Of a stretch of 64,000 nucleotides of DNA, positions 22,990 through 34,700 are shown piece by piece (within the stretch, counting starts at the first letter, position 1; the number at the start of each line of letters is the position of its first letter). The DNA comes from Gymnopus androsaceus JB14. Its lineage: Eukaryota; Basidiomycota; Agaricomycetes; Agaricales; Omphalotaceae. The notes below the pieces were generated by a model. It was given only the letters and a program-made list of their open reading frames with translations. It was not told the DNA's origin and made no database searches. The DNA lies in assembly GCA_009733575.1 (NCBI GenBank), contig ML769511.1, positions 119,321 through 183,320 of the forward strand. The letters run 5' to 3'. A program made the translations under genes and the position numbers.

Positions 22990-23915
22990 TCAGAAAAAGC
23001 AAACGATAAAATAGATGAAAACGCACTGTTGACGAAATTGAGGTGTATTAGTTACCGTTTGTCCTTTCGTAATCGCAGTATACATTTCGGACTTGTGGGC
23101 AAGATTGAGCTCTCCTAGCTCTTTCCATTCCTTCTGCTCCGATGGATCTAGTTTTTCGAATTCGGACTTGCAAAGAGCTTGATAGCTGGTCAAAACTCCG
23201 TTGGACTTCTTCTTTGTGGTGGATTCATCTTCGCTTTCGACACCCTCCTCCGTCTCCTTCTCAGCTTCCTTCTTTTCCTTTTTACCCTTCTTCTTTTTCT
23301 TTGGCTTTTCAACTTCCTCCTCAACGTCCTCCTTCTTCAATGCCCTCACTGCCTCTTTGTTCTCCTGTGCCCAAAAGAAGTGCGCTATGAGATGACGCAG
23401 CTTAACGACACCAGCAAGACAAGCCCGCAGGTAAGCTTTGTTGCGGCTTTTTCCTTTGCAGTGTAAATCGAGCTTGTACGACTACCTGTGCCCATAGGTT
23501 GCTGCTTATGGTGAGCCTTGAGCCAACGTCGAATTTGCTAGTGGTAGTAGAAGTTTAAGATCGACGGTCAATTACACAATCCGTGCCCACTTACCTCACC
23601 GCGTTTCTTTTCTTTCTTGGCACGATCCAGCTGCTCCTCCCAGGCTTTCCTATATTCTTCGGTTCCCTCATCCGGTAAAGGGGCCTCAGGCTCGACAACA
23701 GAATCATCGATAGAGCTCAGATGCTCCTCCGAGGGCTCATCCTCACCCAAGGACACCGGAAAATGTTTGAGAAACAAACGAATTGTCATCAATACAAACG
23801 CTTGGCGATCCACGTCAGTCTTCTTTTTGTTATATTCTGCCAGCTGCTGATGCATGAACTTCAGTCGCATGCCAGTATAACATCCAGGATTAACCATGTT
23901 GTTGAGGGAAGTCAA
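22990..23915 (-). CDS. hypothetical Lys/Glu-rich fungal protein, multi-exon
   Basis: Exon frames on the minus strand: CYTGMRLKFMHQQLAEYNKK, QAFVLMTIRLFLKHFPVSL and acidic EAPLPDEGTEEYRKAWEEQL (23915-23568), a GTAAGT intron, QIRRWLKAHHKQQPMG (about 23545-23490), then a basic block (EKPKKKKKGKKEKKEAEKE) and SYQALCKSEFEKLDPSEQK EWKEL (23349-22990). The HMG-like '.F..L...EQ..W..L' ending is common among Agaricomycete genes that I recall near KDZ transposases. The middle splice sites near 23350-23480 are unclear. It lies head to head with the RNase H1-N gene at 24343. Confidence 0.45.
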
Positions 23916-24342
23916 AGTTGTTTGTGCAAAGCAGCAAGAGTGATAGTCAATTGAATTGGTAGGGAGATTGATCCTTTGTAACTGGTAGGGATTTATCCTT
24001 TGTAGCTGGTAGGATTTATCCGAGACAACCCTTCATCCTTATTTCATATCCAGCATCTACCATAGGGCTATCTCCACAGGGCAATTTTTGCTCCGGATTT
24101 TTCCCTATTGCCCTGTCGCTCGATGTGAATCTATGATTATCTTTCTTCGAGTTCCTTCAAACCATCACTTCAGTATGAACTCTTTTTATGCCGCATTCAG
24201 TATCAGAATGGTGAGCACCATCTTCTTCCTTATTACTCACTCTTCCTGATTTTTGTGCAACAATGCATACCAGCCACTGAGATTGAAATCTCTAGCGAAG
24301 GTAAGCACTTGAACACCTTTTGCCTGTCACCAGAAATCAAAT

Positions 24343-24941
24343 ATGTTATTTTTCATCAGATGTGGCAACCATGGTTATTCGTATATGCGACCAGACACGG
24401 CCCCCACTTGCCCTGAATCTCGTCCCCAAACTCCTTCTGCCATAGCTCCTGACTCTGTATGCCCGCCAACTTGCCATGCTAGTGTTCAGACAGAGCCAGA
24501 GTCACTCTCACCTAGTCCAAATCACTGTTGTTCGGTGGATGAGGGTCATTTAGCTGGACCTGAACCATACCCTCTAACTATCACTTGCCCTGCATTCATT
24601 TTCCGGCCTCCACTAGTCCATGTTGAAGCTGGAGAATTATTCCATGTGATTTACGCAGGAGCGCGTGTAGGTATCTTTGGCAACTGGTAATAATTTTTCC
24701 CAGCTCTGGATTGGTCTGCGGCTCATGTAAATCCCTTAGGCGCGAACAAGTGTGTCCTTATGTTGAAGAAATAGCTGGAACTCATTGGGAACCCTTCACC
24801 ACATGTGAGGCTGCCTTTGAGGCTTACACTGATGCTTACAACCGCGAAGAGTATTTGCCTCAGTTGAAAATAGTCCAGCATCCTAATCTAGGTGAAGCCC
24901 AAAAGATTGGCAAGGCTAGGCTTGCACGTCATTGCCAGTAG
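24343..24941 (+). CDS. RNase H1 N-terminal (viroplasmin-like) domain protein, probably degenerate
   Basis: Exon 1 encodes a Pro/Ser-rich leader, then FHVIYAGARVGIFGNW (24640-24690), the start of a caulimovirus-viroplasmin/RNase H1-N fold; a second frame at about 24740-24941 completes it (VCPYVEEIAGTHWEPFTTCE, AAFEAYTDAYNREEY). In RNase H1 this domain binds RNA-DNA hybrids; in basidiomycetes it often occurs alone. The joint between the halves needs either an intron I cannot place or a frameshift. A related intact gene is at 59649-60783. Confidence 0.55.
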
Positions 24942-25139
24942 GCTCTTTCATCTCAGGCTACATCTTGAACCGATATCTCAATTTGCAAATGAAATTCTAT
25001 TACCAAACCTTCAGAACATGTACTCCCTTTTGCCCCGAATATTCCTCCAAAACCCGTTCGTGTTCACCAATGAGATTAGGTCGCTCCACCCGCTAAAAAT
25101 GACCCGCTAAGTACAATAATTCAATAAATGAAGACTGCT

Positions 25140-25632
25140 GGCATGTTCCAATTGGTTCGAGAGTTAGATGGCTACCATGAGATGAAGCATATGTACTGCG
25201 GCTACCGCGTATTTCTTGCCTGCAATTTCCATTTCCAACCGCTCCGCTTCAACAGTATTGTCCCTCATTCTCCCCATGATTTCCCTCAGCTCTCAAAGCA
25301 ATCCCAGCAATTCTGTTTGCGGACATTCCCCCAGCAGACGTTCCTCTCTCAACTTTTGAATTTTTCTGAGCACTCCATTACAATGGCTAACCAGCTCTGC
25401 CATATTCTCTGCCAGTAGTGAACATGCTTCCTCAATCAGAGATATTTCATGGTGTAATCCTGCCAGACAATTTGACATCCTGCAAGGACTCGGGTGCTCT
25501 TGGTGTACTAACGAACTTTTGAATTAGACCCTGGCAAACAAAGGTAGAAATATACGCACTCTCACAGCAGAGTACAAATGTATCTGCATTGGGCAAAGAG
25601 TTGTCTTGCATGGTGGAAGTTGGGATGGTCAT
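25140..25632 (-). CDS. hypothetical coiled-coil protein, probably broken
   Basis: Exon MTIPTSTMQDNSLPNAD...FVCQ (25632-25530), a short GT-AG gap, then NCLAGLHHEISLIEEACSLL, NMAELVSHCNGVLRKIQKL, and after a TGA the same frame goes on ELREIMGRMRDNTVEAERLE. The heptad pattern suggests a coiled coil. The TGA sits between LGLL and ELRE, where Arg would fit. No family recognised. Confidence 0.3.
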
Positions 25633-25828
25633 ATTCCCATCAAATTCGCATCTTTATCTTTAGTAACCAGCGCCTGTTACTAGCGCTTATTATACTGATT
25701 TTCTAAATGCAGTATGTGACCTTTCTGTTGGGCATAGGAAGCATTGTATTTTGTATTGTTATGGATCGATACAGAAATAGATGTAATTTTTGATAAATCG
25801 AGTCATAAGGTGCATATGGACGTAAGAG

Positions 25829-26393
25829 CTAAACCTCGACATATTTGTATTTCGCGATATCCTCTTGGGTTGGTTCCACGCTGTAAAAAAAATTAGAACT
25901 CAATTTACAAAGGAAAGACCATATCTCACATGGGAGGCAAGCGTCTAAGAAGACGTTGTTGGATATCTCGCATCTCATGCACTTCATCCTGCTCCAGGTT
26001 GCAATGACACTTGATAACATTCATTGTGTTCATATAGTTGATTTCGTCGTAATACCCAATGAATTTTCTCATCAGCATCCAGGTGCTATGATCCCTGCAT
26101 TGAAGCATCAGACATAAATTGTATCTCCATATCCGAAAGCCAATTTACCCAGCTCCATTCTTTTCTACTTCAAGGTCCTCAAGCAGTTTGAGTTGAAGAC
26201 CCGCACGAATGTCAACCTGGCAGTCAACCATAGCCAGAGTCTCTTCATCATCTATATCACATTGCAAGGTAAGCCATTTTCTTTCAAAGTTTCCAGTAAG
26301 ATCAAGGTGAAGCATCTTGTTGTATGAATACAGGAGCTTCCTGGTGAATGGGGGAAGCCAGAGTTCCAACATGACAGAAGGAGGGAAGAACAT
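25829..26393 (-). CDS. hypothetical protein, three exons readable
   Basis: FPPSVMLELWLPPFTRKLLY, LTLQCDIDDEETLAMVDCQV (26393-26145), intron, TWMLMRKFIGYYDEINYMN, CNLEQDEVHEMRDIQQRLL (about 26097-25930), intron, VEPTQEDIAKYKYVEV then TAG at 25829. Both introns (GTAAAT...GCAG and GTGAGA...ACAG) keep the frame. The 5' end is not resolved. No family recognised; it sits head to head with the Cys-rich module at 26610. Confidence 0.4.
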
Positions 26394-26609
26394 ATCAAAT
26401 TATTAATACAAAGATGGCCAATGGCAGGATAAAGGACTGGATTTGAAATTGATATTCTTGTCTGCCAACCCGACCTCAAAATTATTGCACACTCACTCAC
26501 CCTCTACTCCCTCCCTCATGCGTCACACCCTCCTTACGCTCAAAAGCTGGCACTCTGAAGGTAGATACTATGCCGTGCCTTAGTAGGTCCTTCCATAGTC
26601 TCTTTTTTC

Positions 26610-27300
26610 AAACCTGTTCACTCTTCAAAGCCCCAAAGATGCGGATGGAGTCCCAGTTCCTCCACTCAATGTGTTGGACCATGTCCGCTTACAGTGTCAA
26701 CATTTTTTGCCCCCTCGCATATTCACCAACCCTCACATTCCAGAACAAGGGTACGCCGTCTGCGATACATGTGGAGCGACCAGATGCGATTATATGAGTA
26801 CGCCTTTTCTCTCCATAGATTGGACCACTGATATTGACTTTGCATTTGGAGTTTGCATTTTAGATATACACCTCAGAGTTTCCCTGCTCAGAGATATATC
26901 ATGCTCACTCCCTCCGACTGTTCATCATGATCTCCTTGCCTTGAGGACTTGGCACCTTGACCTCGCTATCTAGTATGCATATTGGTATTCTTCACTTGAA
27001 CTTACTGCTGATTTTCGAAGTCCCAAGGATGCCAGTGGAAAACCTGCTCCTCCACTCGAAATTTTGGCCCATGAAGACCTTCAGTGTGAGCACATATGCC
27101 CCCCACGTCTATTTGCGGACCCGGACATCCCAGACCGTGTATATGCAGTTTGCTCTTCATGTAGAGGAGCCAGATGCAATTATATGAGTACACATTTCCA
27201 CATCCACCTGAAACTTTAGACCGCCGTTATTGACTTGTGCTATTACAGTATGTGTTTCCGATATTCATCTCAGGGTCTGCATTCTTGGGGAGCTACTGGG
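26610..27300 (+). CDS. tandemly duplicated Cys-rich two-exon module
   Basis: Two homologous exons encode the same domain: 26618-26795 SPKDADGVPVPPLNVLDH..LQCQH..PPRIF...IP..YAVCDTCGATRCDYM and 27015-27187 SPKDASGKPAPPLEILAH..LQCEH..PPRLF...IP..YAVCSSCRGARCNYM. Each is followed by a GTAC donor, a short intron and a DIHLRV-starting exon (26860s and 27259s). Conserved C-x-H, CxxC and RC residues suggest one zinc site per module. I do not know the family. Whether both modules belong to one transcript is unclear, since stops follow the DIHLRV exons. Confidence 0.45.
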
Positions 27301-27564
27301 TTCTTGAGAATAGAACCACAACACTACCAGTAGATAGGCACTGCAGATACATAAATACGTATGTCATAGATAGCTACACAATAGTTGCTTGAGCAGAAAG
27401 AAGAACATCATTGGATGGCTGATTGGGTATTGGAAGTCTTCAGGTCCATGCAAGACAAACCTGATGTTTCGCCAAAAGAGCCTCAGATGGTACATGCAGT
27501 AGTCCGGGATTGTAGCTCAATAGAATTGGGTTACTAACACTCAATAACAATTCATGGTTCATCT

Positions 27565-27950
27565 CCGATATATATATATATTCACTGAGGCTGAACTCAT
27601 TGGAAGCGAGTAACTAAGTAGTTCATGATTCATTCCAGACAAGGATTAGGATTCGACAATCGAGTAAGTAAATCTCAGCTGTCAGCCTTAATCTCAAATC
27701 GAAGACTTATTCGACAAGTAAAGCATATATATATTCAGTGAGACTGATTTCAATGCAACTAATTAGCTCATGATACGTCCCAGGCAGGATTCAACAATCG
27801 AGTACGTAAACCTCATTCACTGTTTATTCAATCCAACTTAAGCTTATTGAAGTAAGCTGTCAGCCTTTGCCTCGAATCAAAGACTTATTCAACAAGCTAC
27901 GCATTGTATATTCACCAAGACTGAATGAAACTTATGGCTACTATTCTATG
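27565..27950. repeat. imperfect tandem repeat, 2-3 units of about 150-200 bp
   Basis: Units share the order TATATATATTCA-TGAG-CTGA, TTCATGAT/CTCATGAT, CAATCGAGTA-GTAA, GCTGTCAGCCTT, and AATC-AAGACTTATTC-ACAAG. The second unit carries an insertion of about 45 bp. Non-coding. Confidence 0.6.
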
Positions 27951-28269
27951 ATAAGGCTTGCAAATCCCAGTAAGTAACGAGTTCCTTAGGTTTATCAGGC
28001 TAAGAACAACTTTCTTAAGTATTTGATTGTATTGTTGCGTTCTGATTAGGTTCTGAATTTTTATTTTTTATGACTTCTGGTGCAAAAACTTTTGACTGAA
28101 TGGACAAGGATATCATGCTTTCCACTCGAGAGTTGTTTAATGGTGTAGCATCCTTCACATGCGTGGCATCCTTCACATCTGCGGGACACCCATCCAGGAT
28201 TGCCTAAAAATGTCTGAGAGTCGGACCACCAATTTGCATTTCCTCACAGCCCTACTTTTCTTCGCTCCA

Positions 28270-28975
28270 TGCATCGTATTTGCAGGTTGAGCTCAAAGCT
28301 CAGTGCCAAGCACGAGAAGGCGGAGATAGCAGACGAACAGGCAGAACAAGACTTTCTGAACCTTTGTCGCTCTTTTAGTGAAAGCAATGACGAGGATACA
28401 GTCATAATCAAACAGCCGATTGGCACCATTGCGTACCATTCAACCCACAGGCCCTCGAGTCTTCACCACCATCTCTGAAACCATTGTGCAGAATTACTCA
28501 AGGGAACCATCGAAAGATGGGTTTCTTCCCGATGCTCCTGTTGCTTCTCCCGTTCCTGTTCTTTTTGCAGGCAAGGACAATGCTTGGTGGAGGGCTGAAT
28601 ATGCGAGGAGAGATGCTGCTTTCCCGGGAGAAGAACGAGCACAACAAGCATCCAAAAGATACTATGAAAGGCTAGCCATCTTTGTGGTACTCTGCTAGTG
28701 CTAGTAACTAAATCTTCTACTCTAGGAATTGCGAATGAGGCTGTGAGAGGGCGAAAATCAACTATCACAAGTATGTATATACTTTCCGCTGTTCTACAGT
28801 TGATATGATATTCCTTACAGGAGAAAAACTCGATTAGCGGAGGGCACTGACGAAGGAGCGCAAGGCTGCCTATAACCAGAAAAAGAATCAAGGGCTCGTT
28901 ATTCGCAGGGAGAACAGAGAAATGCTTGCTGAGAAGGCAAGGCAGCGCGAGCTCGTCAACGTCAAAAGTAAGAAA
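28270..28975 (+). CDS. hypothetical fungal protein with basic C-terminus, probably degenerate
   Basis: Frames in order: KHEKAEIADEQAEQDFLNLC (28300s), PTGPRVFTTISETIVQNYS and WWRAEYARRDAAFPGEERAQ (28450-28690), and after two introns RRALTKERKAAYNQKKNQG with RENREMLAEKARQREL to a GTAAG donor near 28972. The basic tail resembles the KDZ-neighbour protein at 61259-61995 in character and place. A TAG precedes RRALTK. The junction near 28425 needs a frame change. Confidence 0.4.
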
Positions 28976-29227
28976 GCTTTAATATTGCCTCGCTTTATAC
29001 TCATAGTCACATAGATAAAAACATGTTATAGTTATAGTAGAATACGGTCTACCGACTACCATCACATAGGAGGCGGTTGTTTTCCTGTTCGAGCAAGTAT
29101 AGTGTGATCTGGAAGTGAGTGATTAACTTTAGTGCTTCATAGAACCATGGAAATACCTTGGGACCTATGTGGTATTGCCTTTGCGTATCTGCAAGCGAAG
29201 TATGCCTGTGGACTCAATGGGACCAGC

Positions 29228-29656
29228 TCAATGTTTCTCCCTGCGCTTTCGCTCTGGCCCAAGGCTCAAAGTAGGAATGTTGGAAGCATCTCCCTCTGCT
29301 GTCACTTTGAGGGCTGATTCCGCTTTTATCAAAACTTCAACGGCATTCCAATACTCCAATAGTTCAACCGGGCGAGGGTAGCTTGGAAGAGCCTGCCACA
29401 AGTGCTTGCACTCAGCCTTGGCTATAGGATTATTGAGCTGGGCAAGGTCACGCTGGTGCATGTTAGCTAGTGCTAAAGATTCCTTCCACTCAATTTTGAC
29501 TTCGTTGTCATCGGAGGTCGGGACAATTTCATTGTTGGAACGAGATTGTTCCAAGGGAGCTGGGCTCAACGGGGGTGGAGGAGAGCTAGACGGGAGTGGG
29601 GAGTGAAGTTTCTTAGGCAGATGCTTGCCTCCAGTTGTTCCTCGAGGCCACGGCAT
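29228..29656 (-). CDS. hypothetical protein, 142 aa
   Basis: Single open frame starting MPWPRGTTGGKHLPKKL, a Pro/Ser-rich N-terminus, then EWKESLALANMHQRDLAQLN and LWQALPSYPRPVELLEYWNA, ending in a basic ERKRREKH. A start ATG and a stop bound it. No family recognised. Confidence 0.4.
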   Translation of the reverse strand: MPWPRGTTGGKHLPKKLHSPLPSSSPPPPLSPAPLEQSRSNNEIVPTSDDNEVKIEWKESLALANMHQRDLAQLNNPIAKAECKHLWQALPSYPRPVELLEYWNAVEVLIKAESALKVTAEGDASNIPTLSLGPERKRREKH

Positions 29657-29891
29657 TTTGTGATGATAACCAGTGCTAGGGTAATAACCAGGGCTAGGGT
29701 AATAACCTCTTTTTCTTTAAATAGGCTGTTTGCGGCTGCATAACCTCTTTCAGCTGGAAGAATGGCTAGAAGGGCCCCGTTAATGAGACTAATTTTGTCT
29801 GATCCCTGGTCGTCCCTTCGTTCACTATCGCGTGATCCCATATTTCCATTTTTTCCCTTTTTTTCTGTCGTTCACTTTCCCGTGGCCCAGA

Positions 29892-30607
29892 ATGGCAACC
29901 AACCATTGTCTGGTCCTAAATACAGACAGTATCCACCTGCGCGTGAATGGGGCTTTGCTTCCCCATTTCATTGATCACTTTGTAGTTTTGCCCTCAGAAG
30001 TTATACAGGTGAGTAAGATGTGCTTGTGTTCTCCATGCTAAAACTGACACATGCACTAGCATTCTCCAGACACTTGCACTCTGGTTGTTGAAGCTTGCAA
30101 TGGTACATCTGTTTCTGTGGATCTTGAGAGACTTCCACAAGATGTAAGTATTCGCATTCACACTGGGTCGGGATTTAACACTAAATGACTCTGAAGCTCA
30201 CTGTTACCAGGTTCATAGAGGTATTGGGTCAAGTCTACCGCAATGCAGGAATGATAAGAACTATTATGGTGCTGGCTATTCGAGTGATTAATCTTGGCAA
30301 TGAATTTGGTGAGTTCAGTGTCTGTATCCCTTGGATTTCTTTGTCAAGATTAACAGATTTTAATTCAGATCTCTCTTTGGTAGACAGAATACTGAAACTG
30401 ATACATGATCGTCAATTTGACAATGTATTCAATCCACTCAGTATGCAATTGCTCAACTCCCCATTCCATTTCCTCCATCTCAAACTGTTTGACACAGGCT
30501 CAATGAGCACCCCCCTGCGTATCTCTGATATTGACGGAGAGGCTTTTGATTTTGAAAGTAGTCGTAGTGCACACAGTAATAAAAATGGTTTATTTCTCGT
30601 TCATTAA
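29892..30607 (+). CDS. hypothetical protein, 4-5 exons, intact
   Basis: Exons 29892-30008, 30060-30143, 30197-30308 and 30369 onward join in frame with GT-AG introns: MATNHCLVLNTDSIHLRVNG, LPSEVIQ, CTLVVEACNGTSVSVDLERL, FIEVLGQVYRNAGMIRT, FDLSLVDRILKLIHDRQFDN, stop TAA at 30605-30607. An optional fifth intron (GTATGC...ACACAG, about 30441-30497) also keeps the frame. Hydrophobic and charged residues alternate as in a globular helical domain; no family recognised. It converges with the gene at 30772-31656. Confidence 0.5.
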
Positions 30608-30771
30608 TGCGATATCAGTAAAGTGAGAAGCTACAATGTAGACACCAAATTTTTAGCTAGAGTGGAGCGAGAGTCACAGCTATAATTAGTATCATCGGAA
30701 CTGTAAAAGGGAAGTCAAACATACGAGGGAGAATTTTCACCATGCCTGTAACAGACTCGAATGGGGGCTTT

Positions 30772-31656
30772 TCAATACAATTCTGCGATCTCTTTGTTTG
30801 CAGCTGCTTGGAGAATGTATTCCGGATCATTTTCACAAAGTCTATAGGAAATAGTCAATAAGATACTGTTCTGTGAGCAAGAGAAGACACATATGCCTTG
30901 GATTCACTAGATTCTGGGGAGAGAGGGGGATCATACAGCTCACTGGTCCACTCCTTGCAGGGAGCAAGTGCAGGAAGCTTGTCATCATTGCTGCTCAAAA
31001 AACCATCGAGTCAGAAGTACTGTAAGCCCATATAGATTTGTATATGTACCTGGGTTCTTTGGCTTGAGGTTCACCAGTGCTGGCAGGTTTCTCATTGGAC
31101 TTGACTGCAGGTTTTATGGGTGGAGATACGTTGCCCCAGATTCGTTCGACGCTTTCAAGATCTGGTTTGCTGAAAAAGGGAGGGCAATCTGAACGCATCA
31201 GAAAAACTGTTTTGGGCCCAGGAGGATCTAAGGTCACCTAGTCTCTTAGGCAACCTGAGGCATCCTAGTTGGCCAGGAAAAAGGGTAAAACTTTGGACAC
31301 CTCAGGTATCCTAGTCATCCTAGGTGTCCTGGGAGATCCCAGGATGTCCTGGGCATCCTGGGGCATCCTGAGGCATCCTAGGATAAAAGTTCCATCCCAG
31401 GATGCCTCAGGATGCCCAGGATACCCAGGATGCCCAGGACACCTAGGATGACTAGGATACCTGAGGTGTCCAAAGTTTTGCCTTTTTCCTGGCCAACTAG
31501 GATGCCTCAGGTTGCCTAAGAGGACTAGGTGACCTTAGATCCTCCTGGGCCAAAACAGTTTTGCTGATGCGGCTGATTGGATGTTAGACTCAAATTATGA
31601 GAGATATCACAAGATAGAACTTACCATGGGCCTGGCTCGTGGCAGGATTTACACAT
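30772..31656 (-). CDS. small CxxC hypothetical gene with a fold-back element in exon 2
   Basis: Exon 1 (31656-31625) encodes MCKSCHEPGP; after an intron ending CAATCAG, exon 2 starts at 31572 with CCG and is at once interrupted by a fold-back element (31569-31196). Taking the element out with one CG copy gives CRSDCPPFFSKPDLESVERI, continuing to AKEPS (end 31050). A third exon gives LAPCKEWTSELYDPPLSPES, and the frame ends NDPEYILQAAANKEIAELY with TGA at 30772-30774. Four cysteines in CxxC-like spacing lie at the N-terminus. With the element in place the ORF is interrupted unless it is spliced out. No family recognised. Confidence 0.5.
31196..31569. mobile_element. CATCAG fold-back element, 374 bp, almost a full palindrome
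   Basis: Starts CATCAGAAAAACTGTTTTGG and ends CCAAAACAGTTTTGCTGATG, flanked by CG on both sides (31194-31195, 31570-31571). The two arms of about 180 bp are nearly perfect reverse complements, made of GGCATCCTGG- and CCAGGATGCC-type units of about 10 nt. It would fold into one long hairpin. Non-coding. Confidence 0.9.
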
Positions 31657-31754
31657 AGGAGATTAGAAGAAGGAAGAGAGAGCAGAGAAAGGAAGAGAGA
31701 GCAGGCGTGAATCAAGCGCTTAGGTAGCGAGTATACATTTCTCCCGCACTCATC

Positions 31755-34700
31755 ATGCAACTGCAACGTCCTACCAAATGTCGATGGAAAAGACGCGAAA
31801 TATGCGATCTTATGGACAGTGATGAAGAGATAATTGACTCTGGATTTATGAACACGTGTGAAAGCAATCTGGACAGTTCAGGACGCTCTTTTTCCATTAA
31901 CATATTGCATCGAAAAAAATCAAAAAAATCTGCTTGGGCCACATGGCATGTCTGAGACCCTCCATATGACCTTGAAGTAGGGCTTGATACGGACTCTGAA
32001 TTATATGATCAGGCTGTCGAGGGAGATGTCTACAATGATCCTCAGGTTGAAGCTGTCAAGAGAGCTCCTCCAGGGAAACTTAAACGTAGTTTGCGCTTGT
32101 GGGTGTTTTATCAATATGGTCTCATTTAACTGTCAAATGACAGTCCTTTCTTTAGTTGCATCCTCACCAATATTGGCAGAAGGAATGCCAGCAGATCTTT
32201 CTGGATGAACTGTTATGTCACAATGGTCGGGGAGCAGCAGGATTGCAAGCTGCATGTTGGGTTTGCATGGGCACTCAACGAGCGCTGGATGAATGAGGAG
32301 ATGCTGAGTATAGATGCATCAATCATGTTTGATCTGTTGATCATGCTTTCTGGAGTGACTAAAAATTGGTTCCAGATGTGGGATGGAGATCTTTTCCGAG
32401 AGTGTTCACTCAAGGAACTCGGGCTCGTCATTCAGCTAGACCATCAGACCAAATGTCCTTTACCCCAGAATTGCAATGGGAAGTTTTGCATACTAGATTC
32501 CACAGGTATTCATGATGTGAATGTGCTCTTTTGTGGGTGCCTGAATGCAAATCCGCAGTACATCCAGCTCCTACGGCGTAGTCTGTATCCAGCCACTCTT
32601 GCCCAAGGCAAAATCAAGACTGTTGCCATGTTCCACTACCTTGAGCAGCTGCATCTCCTCACACTCACGACAAAGGCCTCCGCATATGACTTTTATCTTG
32701 CTATTGCAAAAACTACAGACAACATGGGTTTGAAATTTATGCCATGGCGATACACTGGTCTAATGCATATGTGTCTTCAATGGCGCCATCTAAAGCTTCT
32801 CAAACGTAATGGTTGAGGTAACAATGCCAGCGGGGTGGCAGGTACCAAGGAGGGGGATCTGGTTGTTCCCTGCTTGTCATGTCCTCACCCTGGCATTAAT
32901 CTTCCTGACAGCTGGGAGAATGACATGGAACACCATGATAACTATTCTGGCAAGGTGACAGAAGACGCCAACTTTTGATTGAAGGAACAGCTAGTGTTGT
33001 CTCATTCCCGAGGCCCAGGGTTAGTTGAAGGCTTGGGTTACTTTGTTGGGAGAAGCGATTACGAGAAGTATGTTATATCCAGAGCATTGGAGGCTGATGT
33101 GAATTGAATTTGTGCAATCTGGTAGATGTTGCTGAGGTTTCTTTTAGATAAGTACATGCGTGGGTTTCCAGGCTATCGCCAAAGCCACAATATATGGGAG
33201 TGGGATCCGTGCTATGCGCTTGGTCAGAGATGTTCTTGGCAAATGGGGTTGGAAATCTGCAGAAGGGTGAACGGTGGGTCTTTCTTTTAATTTAGTGAAA
33301 GCGTGCTTAATTGCATTGATAGTTATGCCAACATGGACTACGTGTTTGGATCTGCACTCCATCACTATTGGGGCTTGCCACTGTGCATTGTAGGATATGA
33401 CATTGCGTGCCAGTGGTTCACTCATATTCATGAACGAAGCAAGGATCTCTGGCCCGATAAAATAAAGCTTGATAATGGTATGGACTTTGTGCCAGTCATT
33501 GGAAAGTTCCATGAACTGGCACACGAGATAGGCAACCATGAGCAATACTCTTGTAATCTTATCCCGAGGGTAGGATGCACAGATTTTGAGGCATGCGAGA
33601 GAATATGGGGCTTGCATAACCCACTAGGGAACTCAACAAAGACTATGGGGCCGGGTACACGGAGTGATAGTCTGGAAGCGCATTTTGGTTACCACAACTG
33701 GAAAAAGTATACCAACATGGGTGAGTAATTGTGTCAGTCAAATGAGGGGAAATGATGGCTGACATTGACATGCAGGTAGTACTCTATGGAGCCGGTATTG
33801 GACTGCACTTAAGGATCGAAATTGCCAACGTGAGGCTCACCAAGGGCTTACTGATAGTCTACCGCCAGATCTCGTTGATAAGTGGAATGGTATTTGTGTC
33901 GCCTGGGAGAATGCTCCGCATCCCAAGGAAGTAGCTGAGGATGGGTTAAAGATTGTGAATCCCTTCTCAGTGAAACGTGAATGTGAGTTTTGCTTGGGCC
34001 CTGTTTCTCAAAGTGATTGTGGACTGCTTCCATGTTGTTAGACATGACCCAGGCTCAGGTGGAGGTAGAGCTTGCTCTAGAGGATGAAATGATGGAACAG
34101 AAGGGTATTCCATTGCACAATCAAACAAGGCCAGGAAAATTTATTTTGATGGGCTTAGCTCTCAAAGAAAGCTAGTGCGTATTTCACTTTTATCTGGAAC
34201 AATACTTAATTGAATGGTCTAGGAATAAACTATGGGTAGAGGTAGAACGCTACAAGAAATCGACTCAAACAGCACATCAGCAAAGCGAAATTGTGGAGCA
34301 TCGCAATGTTCTTAAACGTGCTCTTCATGGCTTTGAGAAACTCCGTTCGGTATACATGCCTGGTTTGGTTCAGTTCCTCACAGACCTGGAAGAAGAATTG
34401 TTGTTCGATGGAGAAGGCCAGCCAGAAACCAAAAAGCTATGGCTTCCATCATCTATCCTGGCTGACAAGTGCAAGGCCATCTGCTGCGATGAAGTAGATG
34501 TAATCAAGGAACGACTACGTAGGGCTCGGGCTTACAATGCTCTGGACAGTGTTCAGCACATGCTTTGTGTCAAGATGAAAATGGTGCAATTCAAGAATAA
34601 GAACATTCGTGGCCAGCGGTCATTGGGGAAGTTGTGGGAGGTCATCAATGAAGTTCATGATCGCGTGAAGGGTTTTGTTGAGAATTATCGCCATAGCCAG

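Noticed and set aside
29650..29720. GCTAGGGTAATAACC repeats as internal telomere-like sequence
   Set aside because: The unit is not TTAGGG and occurs only two or three times; best seen as a short local repeat.
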